A stretch of DNA of 19,568 bases from an uncultured beta proteobacterium (GCA_903932755.1 CAIZHL010000200.1:1-19568), one strand, 5' to 3'; numbered from the stretch's first letter, positions 7,832 to 15,837 are shown. The notes: a model not told the origin generated them from the sequence alone. Made by a program: numbers and translations.

Positions 7832-7866
7832 ACGGGTGCCTGGTTTCAGTCACCCGTTTTTGTTTT
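7832..7866 (+). terminator. Intrinsic terminator of the exported-protein cluster
   Basis: ACGGGTG (7832-7838) pairs with CACCCGT (7851-7857) around a 12-nt loop and is followed by TTTTTGTTTTTG. It lies 50 bp after the last stop codon of the cluster and before the stop of the convergent FFLEELY gene. Confidence 0.8.
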
Positions 7867-7902
7867 TGAATCGCCGGCAGTAGCGCGACCCGCCACGCAA
7901 CA

Positions 7903-8625
7903 TCATGAAACCGGGCGCCTGGCATTCGGGTTGGCGAACAGTTCCTTCATCAGGGCTGTTTCGCGTTCGGTGACGATGGCGAGGAACTCGTCGGCGCCTT
8001 TCATGAAGCTGAAGGCGTCGAAGCCCCTTTGCAGGAAGGAATGCAGGTCGCCCAGTCCCGCCAGGTGCGCCGGTCCGTTCATCAACTTGAGTGAGAAGTG
8101 GATCAGCGGCATGCGCGTCAGGCGATCCAGGGTCTTGCCTATCCTGTCGATCAGGTCGATCTGCAATTCGCGGTCCTTCCTGCGGCCGCAAAGGCGATAG
8201 GCCGCGACGTAGGACGGCCAGTCGATCGCACTGCTTTTGCCGAGCTTGCGCAGTGCCTGCACCATCGCGGTATCCAGCGACTCGGAGAGCGCGTCCATCT
8301 TCACCGCTTCGAGCAGCGTCGCCAGCGCCCGTGCCGGCAGCACATGGACCATGATCGGCACCACGCGCGCCAGTTCATCGTCGCGGCTGCGGAAATCCTT
8401 GGGGCCATAAAGGTCGCTGAGGAAAAATTCCGCAGCGGGCTTGTGCCGCGGACTGGCGAGCAGGTCCGCGTAATTGCCGGCGAGGCGCGCCGCCTGCCAC
8501 TCCTTGAGCCGCGGAAAATCCCCGGGGGCGGAATCATCCATCCGTTCGGCACGCAGCGCCTGCGCTTCGGCGATGCCGGCGGCCAGTTGGTGGCCGATGG
8601 CTTCCTTGTCGAGGTCCTCATCCAT
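7903..8625 (-). CDS. FFLEELY-motif protein of unknown function
   Basis: From the ATG at 8625 the product has 240 residues and is mostly helical. It contains AAEFFLSDLYGPKDF (FFLSDLYG at residues 67-74), which fits the FFLEELY-motif family known from Betaproteobacteria. There is no signal peptide or membrane segment, so it should be cytoplasmic. A TTG at 8649 would add eight residues, but neither start has a strong ribosome binding site. The gene is divergent from the aldehyde dehydrogenase gene, and the conserved palindrome at 8660-8679 lies 35 bp upstream of its start, so it may share that control. Function is unknown. Confidence 0.75.
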   Translation of the reverse strand: MDEDLDKEAIGHQLAAGIAEAQALRAERMDDSAPGDFPRLKEWQAARLAGNYADLLASPRHKPAAEFFLSDLYGPKDFRSRDDELARVVPIMVHVLPARALATLLEAVKMDALSESLDTAMVQALRKLGKSSAIDWPSYVAAYRLCGRRKDRELQIDLIDRIGKTLDRLTRMPLIHFSLKLMNGPAHLAGLGDLHSFLQRGFDAFSFMKGADEFLAIVTERETALMKELFANPNARRPVS

Positions 8626-8659
8626 GGGGCCGATTATCCATCCGGCCAAGCCATTCCCG

Positions 8660-8704
8660 TTAGAGTGGCCTGCCTAATCAGCCGGTTCACCGCCGCGTAG
8701 ACTG
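8660..8704 (+). promoter_or_regulatory. Palindromic operator-like site plus -10-like TAGACTG, upstream of ALDH
   Basis: TTAGAGTGGCCTGCCTAATC (8660-8679) is an imperfect palindrome with TTAG/CTAA ends, and TAGACTG (8698-8704) lies 18 bp further on. A near-identical pair occurs upstream of the phasin gene at 15795-15829, with 16 of 20 bases shared in the palindrome and all seven in TAGACTG. If TAGACT is the -10, the palindrome centre falls near -41. No consensus -35 is visible, which would fit an activator, but this is inference. Confidence 0.6.
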
Positions 8705-8741
8705 GCAACATGCGCTATGCCCATGCAGGAGGAGGATTGGA

Positions 8742-10187
8742 ATGAACGCAAGCGAAGCGGTAGCAGGCGCGGTCGCCGGGCAGGACGTCGATTCGGCCGG
8801 ATTCGGCGGCGTCTTCCGCGCCATGCATGCCGCCACCCGTCGCAATGCAGGTGTGGCGCGCAGCCGCCGCGAGGCGCAACTGGATGCCCTGTTCGCCCTG
8901 CTGCACGACAATGCCGACAGGTTCGTGGCGGCGATATCCGCCGACTTCGGCCACCGTTCGGCGCATGAAACCCGCCTGCTGGAAGTGTTCCCCAGCTTGG
9001 AGGCCGTGCGCCACAATCGCTCCCGCGTCGGCGCATGGATGAAGCCGCAGAAGAAGTCGCCCTCGATCTGGTTCCGCCCGGGGCGGGCGCGCATCATCCC
9101 GCAACCACTGGGCGTGGTCGGCATCATCGTGCCCTGGAACTACCCGCTGTTCCTCGCGGTTTCGCCGCTGGCGGCGGCGCTGGCGGCGGGAAACCGGGTG
9201 ATGATCAAGATGTCGGAATTCACTCCGCGCACGGGCGAACTGCTGGCCGAACTCGTCACCAGGTATTTTGCCGGGGATGACGTCTCCGTCGTGCTTGGCG
9301 ATGCGACCGCCGGCGCCGCTTTCGCCCGCCTTCCCTTTGATCATCTCCTATTCACCGGGTCCACCCGCGTCGGCCACGACATCATGCGCATGGCGGCGGC
9401 GAACCTGACGCCCGTCACGCTGGAACTGGGCGGCAAGTCGCCGGCGATCGTCGGCCCCGGCTATCCGCTGCAAAAGGCCGCCGAACGCATCATGGTCGGC
9501 AAGCTGCTCAACGCCGGACAGACCTGCATCGCGCCCGACTATGTGCTGGTGCCCGCCGGCAGCGAGCAGGCCTTCGTCGAGGCGGCCCGCGCCGTGGTGG
9601 CCCGGTGTTATCCGGCACTGGCCAATACTCCGGACTACACCGCGATCATCAACGACCGCCACTACGAACGCCTGCAGGCATACGTGAGCGACGCGCAGCA
9701 GCGCGGGGCCCGGATCGAACCGCTGTCGGCGGCCGCCGCGGATGCCGCCAGCCGGCGCCTGCCGCCGCTCGCGCTGCTCGGGGTCGACGATGACATGCGC
9801 GTGATGCAGGACGAGATCTTCGGCCCGCTGCTGCCGATCCTGCCCTATGCCGACCTCGACGCCGCGATCTCTTATGTGAACCGGCATCCGCGCCCGCTGG
9901 CCCTGTATTGCTTCGAGAACGACTCCGCGCGCATTGATCGCGTCCTCAACGAAAACGTGGCCGGTGGCGTCACGGTCAATGACACCCTGCTGCACATCGC
10001 GCAGGAAGAGCTCCCCTTCGGCGGCGTCGGCCCCAGCGGCATGGGGCATTACCATGGCATCGAGGGCTTTCGCACCTTCTCCAAGATGAAGGCAGTGTTC
10101 TATCAGTCGGGATTGAACGGCATGTCGCTGTTCAACCCGCCGTACGGCGCGATGTTCGAGCGCCTGACGAAGTTTTTGATTCGCTGA
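8742..10187 (+). CDS. Aldehyde dehydrogenase, coniferyl-aldehyde-dehydrogenase-like
   Basis: This 481-residue NAD(P)-dependent aldehyde dehydrogenase oxidises an aldehyde to the acid. Visible landmarks are PWNYP (131-135), Lys156 of the cofactor site, FTGST (204-208), the general base Glu228 in LELGGKSP, the catalytic Cys262 in GQTC, and EIFGPLLP and LPFGGVGPSGMGHYHG further on. The GHYHG and FRTFSKMKAVFYQ endings are typical of the CalB-like group, which also includes medium- and long-chain aldehyde dehydrogenases. AGGAGGAGGA (8727-8736) is a very strong ribosome binding site. The lipase gene starts 9 bp downstream and a GMC alcohol dehydrogenase follows, so the likely substrate is the aldehyde made by that enzyme, a fatty aldehyde in this context. 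Confidence 0.92.
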   Translation: MNASEAVAGAVAGQDVDSAGFGGVFRAMHAATRRNAGVARSRREAQLDALFALLHDNADRFVAAISADFGHRSAHETRLLEVFPSLEAVRHNRSRVGAWMKPQKKSPSIWFRPGRARIIPQPLGVVGIIVPWNYPLFLAVSPLAAALAAGNRVMIKMSEFTPRTGELLAELVTRYFAGDDVSVVLGDATAGAAFARLPFDHLLFTGSTRVGHDIMRMAAANLTPVTLELGGKSPAIVGPGYPLQKAAERIMVGKLLNAGQTCIAPDYVLVPAGSEQAFVEAARAVVARCYPALANTPDYTAIINDRHYERLQAYVSDAQQRGARIEPLSAAAADAASRRLPPLALLGVDDDMRVMQDEIFGPLLPILPYADLDAAISYVNRHPRPLALYCFENDSARIDRVLNENVAGGVTVNDTLLHIAQEELPFGGVGPSGMGHYHGIEGFRTFSKMKAVFYQSGLNGMSLFNPPYGAMFERLTKFLIR

Positions 10188-10196
10188 AAGTCGGCG

Positions 10197-11114
10197 ATGG
10201 CGGCACGGCACATGCGCTGGCTCCTGCTCTGCGAACTGCTGTTGTACGCGCTGCTGGGTGGCTGGCTGGTGTCGCGGGCCGGCTGGACCCCGCTGCAGGC
10301 GGCCGGTCTCGGGTTGGCAGGATTTCTTGGCGTGCGCCTGTTCCTTGTGTTGCTGAGCTTCGGCTTGATGCTGACGGATTCGACCGCGGTACCCGCAGGC
10401 CTGCGCATCGGTCCGCTCGGTGCGCTGCGCATGGTGGTCGAGGAATACTTCGCGCTGCTTGTGCTGTTTTCCGCAATTCAGCCCTTCGAGTCCTTCTGGC
10501 TGGGGCCGGATCGGCTGAACAAGCTGAGCGGGGAGCGGCAGCCCCTGCTGCTGATCCATGGCTACCAGTGCAATCGCGGCTTCTGGTTCTGGCTGCGGTC
10601 GCGACTCGAAGCGGCCGGCTGGACCGTGGCAACCCACAGCATGGAGCCGCCATGGACGGAAATCGAAAACTATGCTGGGGGCATTGAGCGGCGCATCGAC
10701 GACGTGCTGGCGGCGACCGGTGCAAGGCAAGTGATCCTGATCGGCCACAGCATGGGCGGACTGGCCTGTCGCACCTATCTGCGGGCTCACGGCAAGGACA
10801 AGGTGGCGCGCATGATCACGCTGGGATCGGTGCATCACGGCACCCGCCTGGCGCACCTGGGCATCGGGCCGAATGCGCGACAGATGCGCATCGGCAACCC
10901 CTGGCTGCTGGCGCTGGGAGCAAGCGGAGCGGTGCCGCTGCCGCGCGGCTCGGTCTCGATCTACAGCTGCCACGACAATTTCGTTTACCCGCAGGAAACC
11001 GGTTCGCGGCTGGAGGGCGCCACCAACGTCGCCATCGGCGGCGTCGGTCATCTGGGCATGGCGTTCTCGCCTTTTGTGCTGGGCAAACTGCTGGAGGCGC
11101 TGGAGGCGACATGA
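10197..11114 (+). CDS. Membrane-anchored alpha/beta hydrolase, lipase-like
   Basis: The 305-residue protein has two N-terminal hydrophobic segments (about 7-25 and 35-58) and another near 85-94, then a lipase-type alpha/beta hydrolase domain. The oxyanion motif HGYQCNRGFW begins at 121, the nucleophile elbow is GHSMGG (Ser185), and the likely acid and base are Asp260 (SCHDNFV) and His285 (GVGHLGM). The fold resembles bacterial triacylglycerol lipases and PGAP1-like esterases. Between an aldehyde dehydrogenase and a GMC alcohol dehydrogenase it could release acids and alcohols from esters at the membrane; substrate is not shown. Its stop overlaps the next ATG (ATGA at 11111-11114), so the two are translationally coupled. 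The ribosome binding site is weak. Confidence 0.85.
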   Translation: MAARHMRWLLLCELLLYALLGGWLVSRAGWTPLQAAGLGLAGFLGVRLFLVLLSFGLMLTDSTAVPAGLRIGPLGALRMVVEEYFALLVLFSAIQPFESFWLGPDRLNKLSGERQPLLLIHGYQCNRGFWFWLRSRLEAAGWTVATHSMEPPWTEIENYAGGIERRIDDVLAATGARQVILIGHSMGGLACRTYLRAHGKDKVARMITLGSVHHGTRLAHLGIGPNARQMRIGNPWLLALGASGAVPLPRGSVSIYSCHDNFVYPQETGSRLEGATNVAIGGVGHLGMAFSPFVLGKLLEALEAT

Positions 11115-12715
11115 AGCAGTTCGATTACATCGTGATAGGCGGCGGGCCCGGCGGCTGTGCCGTGGCCGGGCGCCTTTCGGAGGATCCGGATGTCAGCGTC
11201 TGCCTGCTCGAAGCCGGCGGCAGCGACGACCGGATGCTGGTCAGGGTGCCCTTCTGCACCGTGCTGATGCTGCCCACGGCGATCAACAACTGGGCCTTCG
11301 AATCGATTCCCCAGCCAGGGCTGAACGGCAGGCGCAGCTATCAGCCGCGCGGCAAGGTGCTGGGCGGTTCGAGTTCGATCAATGCGATGGTTTACATGCG
11401 CGGCCATCCATCGGACTACGACCGTTGGGCGGCGCTGGGCAATGACGGCTGGTCCTTCCGCGAGGTATTGCACTACTTCAAGAAGTCGGAACACAACGAG
11501 GATTTCGACGACGAGCATCACGGCCGCGGCGGGCCGCTGAATGTCGCGCATTTGCGCTCGATGAACCCGTTCCAGGAAATCTACCTGGAGGCCGCGCGCC
11601 AGGCCGGATTCAAACTGGTTCGCGATTTCAACGGCGCCGACCAGGAAGGCATCGGCATCCATCAGGTGACCCAGAAGGACGGCGAACGCTGGAATGCCGC
11701 GCGCGCCTACCTGACCCCGCACCTTACCAGCCGCACCAACCTGAAGGTCATCACCGGCGCGCGCGCGCGGCGCATCCTGTTCGACGGTAGGCGTGCCAGC
11801 GGGGTGGAATTCCTCCAGGGCGGCGAAATCCGCGTGCTCCATGCGCGACGCGAACTCATCCTCAGCGCCGGCGCATTGCAATCGCCGCAACTGCTGATGC
11901 TGTCCGGCATCGGCGACGGTGCGGAACTGCAAAAATTCGGGATTCCGGTGATCCACGACCTGCCCGGTGTCGGCAAGAATCTGCAGGACCACCCGGACTA
12001 TGTTTTCAACTACCGCGCCCGGTCGCCCGACCTGCTCGGCGTCTCCATGGCCGGTGCGCTGCGCTTGCTGAAGGACATCGGTCGCTACCGGAAATCCCGC
12101 ACCGGCATGATCGCGTCAAACGGCGCCGAGGGCGGCGGCTTTCTGCGACGGTTTGCTGATTCGCCGGCGCCGGATTTCCAGTTGCATTTCGTCGTCGGCC
12201 TGATCGACAACCATGTGCGCAGGCTGCACTGGGGACACGGCTACTCCTGCCATGTCTGCCTGTTGCGGCCGAAGAGCGTGGGCACGGTCGGCCTGTCCGG
12301 CGCCGACCCCGCGGCTGCGCCCGTCATCGATCCGAGGTTCTACGATCATCCCGATGATCTCGACGCGATGGTGGATGGCTTCAAGCTCACCAGGAAGATC
12401 ATGGACGCGCCTGCCCTGGCCGGCATCCGCAGCAGCGAGCTTTACAGTGCGGGGATGGATTCCGATGAAGCCATACGCGAGGAACTGAGGAATCGCTCGG
12501 ACACCATCTACCACCCGGTCGGCACCTGCAAGATGGGCATCGACCCGATGGCCGTGGTCGACCCGCAGTTGCGCGTGCACGGCATCGCCGGCCTGCGGGT
12601 GGTGGATGCATCGATCATGCCGACGCTGATCGGCGGCAACACCAATGCGCCGGTCATGATGATCGGCGAAAAGGCTGCGGACATGATCCGCCTCGCGGCC
12701 GCCGACAAGGCCTGA
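11111..12715 (+). CDS. GMC-family FAD alcohol dehydrogenase (AlkJ/choline-dehydrogenase-like)
   Basis: This 534-residue flavoprotein has the dinucleotide motif GGGPGG (10-15) with Glu34 for the ribose, the first GMC signature near 79-98 (PRGKVLGGSSSINAMVYMRG), the second near 252-269 (SAGALQSPQLLMLSGIG), and the C-terminal active-site pair His468 (YHPVGTCKMG) and Asn512 (GGNTNAP). It is close to the AlkJ and BetA groups, quinone-linked dehydrogenases that convert alcohols to aldehydes at the inner face of the cytoplasmic membrane. Coupled to a lipase-like gene and preceded by an aldehyde dehydrogenase, it probably oxidises the alcohol part of esters. Whether the substrate is a fatty alcohol is inference from the nearby reductase and WS/DGAT. 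Confidence 0.92.
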   Translation: MKQFDYIVIGGGPGGCAVAGRLSEDPDVSVCLLEAGGSDDRMLVRVPFCTVLMLPTAINNWAFESIPQPGLNGRRSYQPRGKVLGGSSSINAMVYMRGHPSDYDRWAALGNDGWSFREVLHYFKKSEHNEDFDDEHHGRGGPLNVAHLRSMNPFQEIYLEAARQAGFKLVRDFNGADQEGIGIHQVTQKDGERWNAARAYLTPHLTSRTNLKVITGARARRILFDGRRASGVEFLQGGEIRVLHARRELILSAGALQSPQLLMLSGIGDGAELQKFGIPVIHDLPGVGKNLQDHPDYVFNYRARSPDLLGVSMAGALRLLKDIGRYRKSRTGMIASNGAEGGGFLRRFADSPAPDFQLHFVVGLIDNHVRRLHWGHGYSCHVCLLRPKSVGTVGLSGADPAAAPVIDPRFYDHPDDLDAMVDGFKLTRKIMDAPALAGIRSSELYSAGMDSDEAIREELRNRSDTIYHPVGTCKMGIDPMAVVDPQLRVHGIAGLRVVDASIMPTLIGGNTNAPVMMIGEKAADMIRLAAADKA

Positions 12716-12750
12716 CAGGAGCCCGATCCGCACCGGAGTCGCGATCGCCG

Positions 12751-12771
12751 TGGCGCCGGCGCCGACTTTTT
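12751..12771 (+). terminator. Possible intrinsic terminator after the GMC gene
   Basis: TGGCG (12751-12755) can pair with CGCCG (12760-12764), five pairs with one wobble, around CCGG, followed by ACTTTTT. The stem is short, so this is a weak candidate. The segment also belongs to a near-exact direct repeat with 13692-13708. Confidence 0.4.
12755..12771. repeat. Direct repeat, left copy, flanking the secreted hydrolase gene
   Basis: GCCGGCGCCGACTTTTT (12755-12771) recurs as GCCAGCGCCGACTTTTT at 13692-13708, 16 of 17 bases identical, in the same orientation on either side of the hydrolase gene. Confidence 0.6.
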
Positions 12772-12786
12772 CGCCCCGCGCGCCTT

Positions 12787-13677
12787 TCAGTCCGGCGGCG
12801 GAGCCCCGGGCGTCTCCGCTCCGGGAGTCGTGCCGCGGCGTATCCACTCCAGCATCGCACGTACTGTCTCGCGCTCGACGCCGACAAAGCCGTGGGCTGA
12901 AAACGGTTCGCAGGGCCCGCCGCGTCCCGGTCCGCCACCGCGCATCGTCAGCAAGGGCTTGCCGGATTTCGCGGCGAACTCGCGGGCGTCGCGGTAGCTG
13001 GTGTAGCGGCAGGGATCGTCTTCATGGTGCACCCACAGGGCTGCCGGCGGCAGCGCGCCGAAATCCATCGCGGACAGCCCGGGACCATTGCGCGAGGCGC
13101 TGAACACCGAGGAGGTGAGGATCAGGCGCCGCGCCAGCCCGGGATTCATGCGCGCCGCATGGAAGGCGCTGAGGGAGCCTTCGCTGGTGCCGACGAAGGT
13201 CCAGTCCGCCACCCGGTAGCGCGCGGAAACGTCGCCCAGCAGCGTCGCGATGTCGGCGCCGTAGCGCGGGGTTTCGCGCCACTGCTGGCTGAAGGTCGCC
13301 CACTGGTCGGAGGGGGCATCGAGCACCGCGACCAGGATGTCGTCATCGAGCCACTGCCTTCGCGAACGTACCAGGAAGTTGCCGCGCAGATCCAACTGCA
13401 ACTGGCCTGCTTCCTCGCGCAGCTTCAGGATTCCGGGATGTCCGGGGAACAGCGCGATGCCATGGCGGAAGGCCTGCGGCGCGGCGTGATGGGTGACCAG
13501 CGCCGAGATGCTGTAGCCCTCCCGCTGCACCTGGTGCAGTCGGGTTGGGAATTCGAGGTTGGGGTCGGGCGCCGTCGCGCCGCCTTGCTGGGCGATGGCC
13601 GCGGCGGCGGGAGCCAGCAGGAGCAGGGCGCCAAGCAGGAGGCCCGGGGCCGTCTGCATGCACCGCCGGGCGTTCAT
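12787..13677 (-). CDS. Secreted alpha/beta hydrolase
   Basis: The 296-residue protein has a signal peptide (about residues 1-30, ending near AIAQ) and one alpha/beta hydrolase domain. The nucleophile motif is GTSEGS (Ser165), likely acids are Asp220 or Asp221 (VHHEDDPC), and the likely catalytic His262 lies in SAHGFVG. Cys223 and Cys256 flank the active-site region and could form a disulfide. The C-terminus is Pro/Gly-rich. It starts 31 bp after the acyl-CoA reductase stop on the same strand and is probably its downstream operon partner. Near-exact 17-bp direct repeats flank the gene. Substrate unknown; an ester or lipid would fit the neighbourhood. The start could also be the Met at codon 7. 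Confidence 0.8.
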   Translation of the reverse strand: MNARRCMQTAPGLLLGALLLLAPAAAAIAQQGGATAPDPNLEFPTRLHQVQREGYSISALVTHHAAPQAFRHGIALFPGHPGILKLREEAGQLQLDLRGNFLVRSRRQWLDDDILVAVLDAPSDQWATFSQQWRETPRYGADIATLLGDVSARYRVADWTFVGTSEGSLSAFHAARMNPGLARRLILTSSVFSASRNGPGLSAMDFGALPPAALWVHHEDDPCRYTSYRDAREFAAKSGKPLLTMRGGGPGRGGPCEPFSAHGFVGVERETVRAMLEWIRRGTTPGAETPGAPPPD

Positions 13678-13691
13678 CCCTGCGCCGTCCC

Positions 13692-13708
13692 GCCAGCGCC
13701 GACTTTTT
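13692..13708. repeat. Direct repeat, right copy, flanking the secreted hydrolase gene
   Basis: This is the second copy of the 17-bp repeat described at 12755. It ends one base before the stop codon of the acyl-CoA reductase gene on the minus strand. Confidence 0.6.
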
Positions 13709-15694
13709 TCAGAAATGGATGCCGCGCATGATCTGGCTGAAGGCCACCTGGTCGGCTGACGGCATCGGCGCCGCGCCGTCGGCCTTGCCCTTGGCCGCGG
13801 TGGAGTCGGGGAACATGCGGTAGGTGGTGTTCATGATGATCTGCGCCACGCGCGGCGCCGCCGCGTGCAGCACCTGGCCGAATATCCCGAGGCGCGTGGC
13901 GATGCGCACCGGGCGGTGGATGATGGCATCGACGATCATGTCGCCGGCATCGTCCGGGGTCAGGGTCGGCACGTGGTCGTAAAGCTTGGTCGGGGCGATC
14001 ATCGGCGTCTTCACCAGCGGCATGTTGATGGTGGTGAATTCGACGCCGCGGTCGACGAACTCGGAAGCCGCACAGCGGGTCCAGGCATCCAGTGCGGCCT
14101 TCGAGGCGACGTAGGCCGAAAAGCGCGGCGCGTTGGTCAGGACGCCGATCGACGAGATGTTGATGACATGCCCGGAGCGCCTCTCGGTCATTTTGGGCAG
14201 GACGCCCAGCGTCAGGCGCAGGGCGCCGAAGTAGTTGACCTGCATGGTGCGCTCGAAGTCGTGGAAGCGGTCGTAGGAAGTCTCGATGCCGCGGCGGATG
14301 GAACGTCCCGCGTTGTTCACCAGGATGTCCACGCCGCCGTGCTCGGCATTGAGCTTGGCGACCAGCTCTGCGCACTGCTGTTCGTCGCCGACGTCGGCCG
14401 AATAGGCGATGATCGTAAGGCCGCGTTCCCTGGCTTCGGCCAGGGTCTCGTTGATCTTTTCCATGTCGCGGGCGACGATGATGGTGATGGCCCCGGCCTC
14501 GGCGATTTTCAGTGCCGCGGCCTTGCCGATGCCCGATGAACCGCCGGTGATCAGCACGACCTTGCCGGCAACGCGGCCCTTCAGGCTGCGGTCGATGAAC
14601 AGATCGGGGTCGAGCCGGCGCTCCCAGTAGTCCCACAGCTTCCAGGCGTAGTCCTCCAGCTTGGGCACGCTGATGCCGGAGCCGGCGAGCGCCTTTTCGG
14701 TTTCGCGGTTGTCGAAGCGGGTCGGATAGTTGATGAACTGCAGGATGTCGTCGGGCAGGCCGAGGTCCTTCATGACGGCGCGCTGGATGCGCCGCACCGG
14801 CGTCAGCGCCATCAGGCTCTTCTTGACGCCGCGCGGGATGAAGCCGAGCAGCGCGGCGTTGATGCGCATGGTCATCTCCGGCGCATGGCCGGCGCGGGCG
14901 AAGATGTTGAGCACGTCGCCGACGCGGCGCGGATGCGGATCGGTGAGGTGGAAGGCGCGCCGGTCGAGGCCCTTCTTGTGCGCCAGGAAGTTCATGGCGT
15001 CGACCACGTAATCCACCGGCACGATGTTGATGCGACCGCCTTCGAGGCCGATGGCCGGCATCCAGGGCGGCATGATGCGCCGCATCTTCTGGATCAGCTT
15101 GAAGAAGTAGTAGGGGCCGTCGATCTTGTCCATCTCGCCGCTGCGCGAATCGCCGACCACGACGCCGGGCCGATAGACGCGCCAGGGCCGCTTGCACTCG
15201 GTGCGGACGATCTTCTCCGACTCGTGCTTGGAGCCGAAGTAGGGATGCTCGAGGTTTTCCGCTTCGTCGAACATGTCTTCGCGGAAAACGCCTTCGAACA
15301 GACCCGCCGCAGCGATCGAGCTGACGTGATGAACGCAGCCGGCCTCGATGGCATGGGCCAGGGCCACGGTGTTGCTGGTGCCGACCACGTTCGCCGCCAT
15401 CTGGACCTCGGCGCTGGCGCCGAGGTCATACACGGCGGCGAGATGGAAAAAGTGGTCGACCTTGCCCTTGAGCTTCTTGATGTCGGCCTTGCCGACGCCG
15501 AGGCAGGGCTGCAGCAGGTCGCCGACGATGGGGATGGCGCGACCCCTGTCGTCCCAGAGCGCATGGAGCGCGTCAAGCCGTTCCGGGCTCTTGTCGCGGG
15601 TCAGGAAGTAGACCGTGGTCGCCGGCTTTTCCAGGAGTTTGGCGACCAGCCGCTTGCCGATGAATCCGGTTGCCCCGGTGACAAAATAAATCAT
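13709..15694 (-). CDS. Alcohol-forming fatty acyl-CoA reductase, two-domain Marinobacter type
   Basis: At 661 residues this matches in length and order the Marinobacter reductase Maqu_2220, which reduces fatty acyl-CoA to the primary alcohol. The N-terminal extended-SDR domain has TGATGFIG (6-13), HLAAVYD (84-90) and Tyr152-x3-Lys156. The C-terminal classical SDR domain has TGGSSGIG (383-390), NNAG (460-463), Ser514-Ser515 and Tyr528-x3-Lys532. By analogy with Acr1, the C-terminal part should make the aldehyde from acyl-CoA and the N-terminal part reduce it to alcohol, using NADPH. Blocks such as YYFFKLIQKMRR and INISSIGVLTNAPRFSAYVA agree closely with what I know of that family. GAGGAGG precedes the ATG. 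The wax ester synthase at the right edge would use the product. Confidence 0.93.
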   Translation of the reverse strand: MIYFVTGATGFIGKRLVAKLLEKPATTVYFLTRDKSPERLDALHALWDDRGRAIPIVGDLLQPCLGVGKADIKKLKGKVDHFFHLAAVYDLGASAEVQMAANVVGTSNTVALAHAIEAGCVHHVSSIAAAGLFEGVFREDMFDEAENLEHPYFGSKHESEKIVRTECKRPWRVYRPGVVVGDSRSGEMDKIDGPYYFFKLIQKMRRIMPPWMPAIGLEGGRINIVPVDYVVDAMNFLAHKKGLDRRAFHLTDPHPRRVGDVLNIFARAGHAPEMTMRINAALLGFIPRGVKKSLMALTPVRRIQRAVMKDLGLPDDILQFINYPTRFDNRETEKALAGSGISVPKLEDYAWKLWDYWERRLDPDLFIDRSLKGRVAGKVVLITGGSSGIGKAAALKIAEAGAITIIVARDMEKINETLAEARERGLTIIAYSADVGDEQQCAELVAKLNAEHGGVDILVNNAGRSIRRGIETSYDRFHDFERTMQVNYFGALRLTLGVLPKMTERRSGHVINISSIGVLTNAPRFSAYVASKAALDAWTRCAASEFVDRGVEFTTINMPLVKTPMIAPTKLYDHVPTLTPDDAGDMIVDAIIHRPVRIATRLGIFGQVLHAAAPRVAQIIMNTTYRMFPDSTAAKGKADGAAPMPSADQVAFSQIMRGIHF

Positions 15695-15715
15695 TGCTGC
15701 CTCCTCGTCGTTGTT

Positions 15716-15741
15716 CGATAGCGGCGCTCTGCGATAGCGGC
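15716..15741. repeat. Direct repeat pair in the acyl-CoA reductase leader
   Basis: CGATAGCGGC occurs at 15716-15725 and again at 15732-15741, 16 bp apart start to start. Both lie between the possible -10 of the reductase gene and its ribosome binding site, where they could act as an operator or leader element. Confidence 0.5.
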
Positions 15742-15754
15742 CCCTTTGGCCGGA

Positions 15755-15760
15755 ATCATA
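15755..15760 (-). promoter_or_regulatory. Possible -10 element of the acyl-CoA reductase gene
   Basis: On the minus strand this reads TATGAT, five of six bases of the -10 consensus, about 60 bp before the reductase ATG. No good -35 is visible at 16-18 bp. It lies about 40 bp from the palindrome at 15795, so both divergent genes could be controlled together. Confidence 0.4.
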
Positions 15761-15794
15761 CAGAAGGCGCAGTCCTTGCGGTGCGCGCCGGACA

Positions 15795-15829
15795 TTAGTG
15801 TGACCTCTCTAATCCGAGTCGCTAGACTG
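15795..15829 (+). promoter_or_regulatory. Palindromic operator-like site plus -10-like TAGACTG, upstream of the phasin
   Basis: TTAGTGTGACCTCTCTAATC (15795-15814) is followed 8 bp later by TAGACTG (15823-15829). It is the partner of the site upstream of the ALDH gene; there the gap to TAGACTG is 18 bp, exactly 10 bp longer. If TAGACT is the -10, transcription would start near 15835, just before two hairpins in the leader. Confidence 0.6.
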
Positions 15830-15837
15830 CCGCGCAT

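Noticed and set aside
9348..11051. A 567-codon open frame on the minus strand opposite the ALDH and lipase genes
   Set aside because: It is low-complexity, rich in Gln, His and Arg, and overlaps two genes with full catalytic motifs on the plus strand. Long antisense frames are expected in GC-rich DNA.
13674..15197. A 507-codon minus-strand frame overlapping the acyl-CoA reductase in another phase
   Set aside because: Its translation is Arg/His/Ala-rich with no domain, while the reductase frame is intact and strongly conserved.
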